From positions 1 through 9,817 of the forward strand of contig JAFOGM010000310.1 in assembly GCA_017386805.1 (NCBI GenBank): DNA of 9,817 bases. Direction: 5' to 3'. Both the position numbers and the translations under genes were made by a program. Below, one piece after another: positions 7,883-9,817 of this stretch (position 1 is the first letter of the stretch; every line of letters begins with the position of its first letter). The DNA is from Bacillota bacterium. GTDB taxonomy: Bacteria > Bacillota > Clostridia > Peptostreptococcales > Anaerovoracaceae. Under the pieces are notes generated by a model. The model was not told the DNA's origin. It saw only the letters and a program-made list of their open reading frames with translations, and did not search any database.

Positions 7883-8371
7883 ATGGCAAAGGAAAAGGCT
7901 GTAAAAACCAACGCTTTGCGTCAGCTGGATGCAAAGAAGATCCCTCATCAGACCTATACCTACGATGCACCGGATGGTTTTCTGGACGGTGTATCGGTGG
8001 CGAAGGCTGTGGGACAGGATCCGGCGAGAGTGTTCAAAACACTGGTAACGCAGGGAGCCAGTAAGGAATACCACGTCTGCGTGATCCCTGTGGCCTGCGA
8101 ACTGGATCTGAAAAAAGCCGCGAAGCACTTCGGTGAAAAATCCGTAGCCATGATCCCGGCCAGGGACATCACCAATGTGACCGGCTACATCAAGGGCGGC
8201 TGTTCGCCCATCGGTATGAAGAAACGATATACCACAGCGATTCACATCAGCGCTTCTGACTTTGAAAATATCATTGTCAGCGGCGGAAAGGTGGGCCTCC
8301 AGATGGATCTCCCTGTCACCGCTTTATGTGAACTGACCGGAGCCAAGCTGGTGGACTTAATTGAAGAATAA
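7883..8371 (+). CDS. ybaK: Cys-tRNA(Pro) deacylase, YbaK/EbsC family
   Basis: A free-standing trans-editing enzyme that hydrolyses Cys-tRNA(Pro), a mischarging product of prolyl-tRNA synthetase; related family members can act on Cys-tRNA(Cys). The length of 162 residues is normal. Seen: TNALRQLDAKKIPHQTYTY at the N-terminus, VAKAVGQDPARVFKTLV with the probable catalytic lysine K52 (matching Lys46 of the Haemophilus protein), a CVIPVACELDLKKAAK strand-helix, and the family motif GYIKGGCSPIG at residues 101-111. The ATG lies 2 nt after the stop of the DtxR-like gene with only a weak GGCGGA-like site upstream, so translation is likely coupled. It is the last gene of the operon; a hairpin terminator begins 6 nt after its stop. 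Confidence 0.94.
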   Translation: MAKEKAVKTNALRQLDAKKIPHQTYTYDAPDGFLDGVSVAKAVGQDPARVFKTLVTQGASKEYHVCVIPVACELDLKKAAKHFGEKSVAMIPARDITNVTGYIKGGCSPIGMKKRYTTAIHISASDFENIIVSGGKVGLQMDLPVTALCELTGAKLVDLIEE

Positions 8372-8377
8372 CGTGAA

Positions 8378-8405
8378 AAAACCCGAAGCTTGCGCTTCGG
8401 GTTTT
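8378..8405 (+). terminator. Rho-independent terminator after ybaK
   Basis: The stem CCCGAAGC (8382-8389) pairs with GCTTCGGG (8394-8401) around the loop TTGC, and flanking AAAA (8378-8381) pairs with TTTT (8402-8405). It closes the serS-ybaK transcription unit. Confidence 0.93.
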
Positions 8406-8427
8406 CTCGTAGGTGTGCGTGTGTATC

Positions 8428-8450
8428 TACTTTCTTAAAGAAGGAAAGTA
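8428..8450 (+). repeat. Short hairpin after the ybaK terminator
   Basis: TACTTTC (8428-8434) pairs with GAAAGTA (8444-8450); two further inner pairs, one of them G-U, give a 9-bp stem and a 5-nt loop. No T-tract follows on either strand, so it is not a standard terminator. The second arm carries a GAAGGA sequence placed 6 nt before ATG 8452, which opens a 15-codon frame. Confidence 0.5.
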
Positions 8451-8460
8451 CATGATTTTG

Positions 8461-8517
8461 AATGGTATTATTTATCGTTTTCTGTCAATCCCCTTTTGAC
8501 ACTACCAATATACCATT
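8461..8517 (+). repeat. Nested inverted repeat
   Basis: Outer arms AATGGTAT (8461-8468) and ATACCATT (8510-8517) enclose inner arms TGTCAA (8483-8488) and TTGACA (8496-8501), so RNA from either strand could fold as a stem topped by a second stem-loop. The 3' inner arm is also a perfect -35 hexamer. Confidence 0.55.
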
Positions 8518-8524
8518 GGATTAT
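8496..8524 (+). promoter_or_regulatory. Possible sigma-A promoter
   Basis: TTGACA (8496-8501), a 17-nt spacer, then GATTAT (8519-8524), 4 of 6 matches to the -10 consensus. Transcription would start near 8531 and meet the terminator at 8584-8615, giving an RNA of about 85 nt with no evident gene. Promoter calls in AT-rich DNA are error-prone. Confidence 0.35.
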
Positions 8525-8583
8525 GAAGGTTTTGTGTAGATGGGGTGGGGATTCAACGAAAAAACGGTGTCAGAATGAAAAAC

Positions 8584-8615
8584 AAAATCCGACAGAACCA
8601 CACTGTCGGATTTTT
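8584..8615. terminator. Bidirectional hairpin terminator inside the island
   Basis: AAAATCCGACAG (8584-8595) pairs perfectly with CTGTCGGATTTT (8603-8614) around a 7-nt loop. The plus strand ends in TTTTT; read on the minus strand the stem is followed by GTTTTT. No recognised gene precedes it on either strand, so it must serve a short transcript or be a relic. Confidence 0.85.
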
Positions 8616-8618
8616 GCT

Positions 8619-8644
8619 TTACTAATATAGGACATTTTTAGTAA
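8619..8644 (+). repeat. TTACTAA/TTAGTAA inverted repeat
   Basis: Perfect 7-nt arms TTACTAA (8619-8625) and TTAGTAA (8638-8644) are separated by 12 nt. The right arm overlaps the start of an AAGGAG sequence (8643-8648) lying 4 nt before a TTG codon at 8653, so folding could hide that ribosome binding site. It could equally be a protein-binding site. Confidence 0.45.
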
Positions 8645-8753
8645 GGAGTCGATTGTTTTTTAAATATTTGCTTGCTTGTTGTTTTTACACCATAATCGCA
8701 GAAGCGACTATTGTAATCGAGATGAAACGGACATTTCATCCAGAGTGGTTTGC

Positions 8754-8771
8754 AGTTAACTTCTGCTAACT
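8754..8771 (+). repeat. 7-4-7 inverted repeat, copy 1
   Basis: AGTTAAC, then TTCT, then GCTAACT: an imperfect palindrome with one mismatch per half. It is related to the copies at 8781-8798 and 8826-8843. Confidence 0.6.
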
Positions 8772-8779
8772 ACAACTAT

Positions 8780-8808
8780 AAGTTACCATATGCTAACCAA
8801 CTTGTCAA
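8780..8808 (-). promoter_or_regulatory. Possible extended -10 promoter on the minus strand
   Basis: Read on the minus strand: TTGACA (8808-8803), a 17-nt spacer ending in TGG (8788-8786), then TAACTT (8785-8780), 3 of 6 matches to the -10 consensus. The TG extension partly makes up for the weak -10. Transcription would start near 8773 and run to the hairpin at 8615-8584, about 190 nt. The palindrome at 8781-8798 lies between and over the promoter elements, as a repressor site would. Confidence 0.35.
8781..8798 (+). repeat. 7-4-7 inverted repeat, copy 2
   Basis: AGTTACC, then ATAT, then GCTAACC. The core from 8782 to 8797 is a 16-nt near-palindrome broken at one pair. It overlaps the possible minus-strand promoter and has the size and symmetry of a dimeric repressor operator. 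Confidence 0.6.
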
Positions 8809-8820
8809 TCGTTTTCCAAT

Positions 8821-8848
8821 AAAAAAGTTAGCTTTCGCTAACTTTTTT
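8821..8848. terminator. Terminator of the patatin/zf-like operon (bidirectional)
   Basis: AAAAAAGTTAGC (8821-8832) pairs perfectly with GCTAACTTTTTT (8837-8848) around TTTC. On the minus strand it follows the stop of the Cys-rich gene by 8 nt and ends in a run of six T. It would also stop plus-strand transcripts. Its stem AGTTAGC/GCTAACT (8826-8843) is the third copy of the 7-4-7 repeat. Confidence 0.92.
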
Positions 8849-8856
8849 GATTTTTC

Positions 8857-9150
8857 CTATTTCTTCAGTTCTTCCGGAGTCATTTTTGTGATTTCCAGAA
8901 TGTCGGCATACTTACTCATGATGTAGGCGTAGTTGTTCTTCTTGTGAGGAACCATGCAGTTGCTGCAGTCCTTGATTCCGTCTTCGGTGTACTTGAAGTT
9001 TCCGCCGCACTTATCCTTCAGTGCATACAGCGGACAGTAGCAGAACAGACAGTTGAAGTTGTCCGGATCCTCGGTCTTGTGACAGGGGAAAAACTCACAC
9101 TCTTTGTGATTGATGAAGGAGAAATTCTTTCCTTCCCAGTATTCAGCCAT
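8857..9150 (-). CDS. Cysteine-rich small-domain protein (zf-like family, PF04071 type)
   Basis: A 97-residue protein with eight cysteines (C18, C23, C34, C37, C39, C48, C62, C65) and histidines at 15, 24 and 69. The order CEFFPCHK, FNCLFCYCPLY, CGGNFKYTEDGIKDCSNC and PHK is the signature of the cysteine-rich small domain family, thought to bind metal; no enzyme activity is known. The C-terminus is a short helix ending TPEELKK. ATG 9150 is supported by GGAGGA (9163-9158) at 7 nt. It is the second gene after the patatin-like gene, 13 nt downstream of that stop, and is closed by the hairpin at 8821-8848. Whether it works with the phospholipase or is only co-transcribed is unknown. Confidence 0.88.
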   Translation of the reverse strand: MAEYWEGKNFSFINHKECEFFPCHKTEDPDNFNCLFCYCPLYALKDKCGGNFKYTEDGIKDCSNCMVPHKKNNYAYIMSKYADILEITKMTPEELKK

Positions 9151-9157
9151 GATAATA

Positions 9158-9163
9158 TCCTCC
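9158..9163 (-). promoter_or_regulatory. Ribosome binding site of the Cys-rich small protein gene
   Basis: GGAGGA on the minus strand, immediately after the stop codon of the patatin-like gene (9166-9164) and 7 nt before ATG 9150. It fixes the start of the small gene and shows the two are packed as an operon. Confidence 0.85.
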
Positions 9164-9817
9164 TTATAATAATTTTTCTTTCTCTAAAAAATGCAGGATG
9201 CGGGCTTCCGACGATACCAGAGACGAAGCCTTGGCTACCAGAAGCTGTGCACGAATATTGCAGATGTCTTCCCGGATCCCTTTCATTTGACGGAGACCGT
9301 CCAGAGACCAGGATTTTCCCACGGCTTTCAGATGCTTCAGGTCCTTGCGGAGACCCTGCAGCTCCAAAAGCCCCTTCAGGGAGGGCTTGGTCTGTTTCAC
9401 TTCGGCGATCCGTACCGCCAGCTGATCCAGGAAGATCTCCTTACTGTAGATCAATTCCGGATCCAGACCGAAGATTTCACCGGCTTCTTCGGCAGTGTTC
9501 AGGGTTCGCTTGTCCATTTCTTCCCGAAGGAAGGTGAAGCGGGAACCTTCGTAAGCGCCGAAGGCCTTGAGGCAGTCCAGATACCCTAAACGCATCAGGT
9601 GTTTTGCGTTATCCTGATCGAAAATCAGGAAGTTTCCCAGATCCCAGGGACTTTCGATGAGGATCACTTCCACACCGGCGTCTCTGGCTCTCGCAATGTC
9701 TTCTTCGCGGACGATGCCCATGGCGTTCAGCTTGACGGCAATGATTCGTTCCACACCGCGGTCCAGGACCATGCCGATGGGCAGGTTATCCTGATAGCCG
9801 CCGTCGATGTAGGATTC
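9164..9817 (-). CDS. Patatin-like phospholipase, C-terminal part (5' end beyond the window)
   Basis: 217 codons are present and the frame is open at the right edge. The first visible residues, ESYIDGGYQDNLPIG, carry the DGG motif that provides the catalytic aspartate of the patatin Ser-Asp dyad. The GxSxG nucleophile and the oxyanion-hole glycines would lie in the missing N-terminal part. MVLDRGVERIIAVKL and the later GNFLIFDQDNAKHLMRLGYLD match bacterial patatin-like proteins, whose members hydrolyse acyl esters of lipids. The remaining C-terminal 110 or so residues are Leu/Lys/Glu-rich and probably helical, without a recognised domain. An internal ATG at 9772 is not the real start, because the conserved DGG motif lies before it. 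Substrate and location are not evident; no membrane segment is seen. Confidence 0.88.
   Translation of the reverse strand, partial: ESYIDGGYQDNLPIGMVLDRGVERIIAVKLNAMGIVREEDIARARDAGVEVILIESPWDLGNFLIFDQDNAKHLMRLGYLDCLKAFGAYEGSRFTFLREEMDKRTLNTAEEAGEIFGLDPELIYSKEIFLDQLAVRIAEVKQTKPSLKGLLELQGLRKDLKHLKAVGKSWSLDGLRQMKGIREDICNIRAQLLVAKASSLVSSEARILHFLEKEKLL

Larger units (their letters stand above)
8406..8820. other. AT-rich intergenic island with many inverted repeats and no conventional gene
   Basis: About 415 nt, clearly richer in A and T than the flanking genes, with no ORF of 60 codons or more and none that I recognise. It contains a 9-bp hairpin (8428-8450), a nested inverted repeat (8461-8517), promoter-like sequences on both strands, a bidirectional terminator (8584-8615), a TTACTAA/TTAGTAA inverted repeat (8619-8644) and two 7-4-7 inverted repeats (8754-8771, 8781-8798). 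Short open frames exist, the most notable at 8653-8769 on the plus strand: 38 codons from TTG, preceded by AAGGAG, with a hydrophobic first half and a charged end. The island may be small-RNA or toxin-antitoxin-like DNA, or the decayed remnant of a mobile element; the sequence alone does not decide. Confidence 0.6.

Noticed and set aside
8505..8519. CCAAT-N5-ATTGG palindrome
   Set aside because: The arms are only 5 nt and compete with the longer nested repeat at 8461-8517; expected by chance in AT-rich DNA.
8641..8769. Minus-strand frame of 43 codons overlapping the 38-codon plus-strand frame
   Set aside because: Its internal ATG lacks any ribosome binding site and the product matches nothing I recognise; it is the exact complement frame of the plus-strand ORF, so at most one is likely to be real.
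1..9817. Search for CRISPR arrays, tRNA or rRNA genes, intact transposases and phage genes
   Set aside because: No regularly spaced direct repeats, no tRNA-like cloverleaf, no rRNA sequence, and no transposase or integrase motif was seen on either strand.

Overview
The window looks like a stretch of chromosome from a moderate-GC Firmicute, most likely of class Clostridia. The basis is strong AGGAGG/GGAGGA ribosome binding sites, U-tract terminators, and Clostridia-typical families: UPF0182, a roughly 630-residue glutamine synthetase, DUF951, and a DtxR-like regulator with a QESGENYLETI-type N-terminus. Genus cannot be decided from the sequence.

Plus strand, 2-8405: six complete genes follow one 5'-truncated gene, all in one direction. 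The truncated gene is a single-pass membrane protein with an acidic, Pro-rich cytoplasmic tail. Then come a UPF0182 multi-pass membrane protein, glutamine synthetase, serS, a DUF951 mini-protein, a DtxR/MntR-family regulator and a YbaK-type Cys-tRNA(Pro) deacylase. Gaps are 50, 17, 40, 5, 21 and 2 nt. No terminator hairpin is visible until 8378-8405, right after ybaK, so much of the block may be co-transcribed. serS charges tRNA(Ser) and YbaK clears Cys from tRNA(Pro), so the second half has a translation-fidelity flavour plus a metal-responsive regulator. Glutamine synthetase provides nitrogen assimilation.

Intergenic island, 8372-8856: an AT-rich stretch of about 480 nt without a conventional gene, but dense in structure. 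It holds three terminator-like hairpins, a nested inverted repeat, a TTACTAA/TTAGTAA inverted repeat, three related 7-4-7 inverted repeats built on GTTA..GCTAAC, and one promoter-like sequence on each strand. The segment 8616-8820 also contains a 38-codon hydrophobic ORF lying opposite an antisense promoter, an arrangement resembling a type I toxin-antitoxin locus. This is the least explained part of the window.

Minus strand, 9817-8857: the C-terminal part of a patatin-like phospholipase (the gene runs off the right end), then 13 nt later a 97-residue Cys-rich small-domain protein (zf-like family). A strong hairpin at 8821-8848 ends this unit and faces the plus-strand operon.
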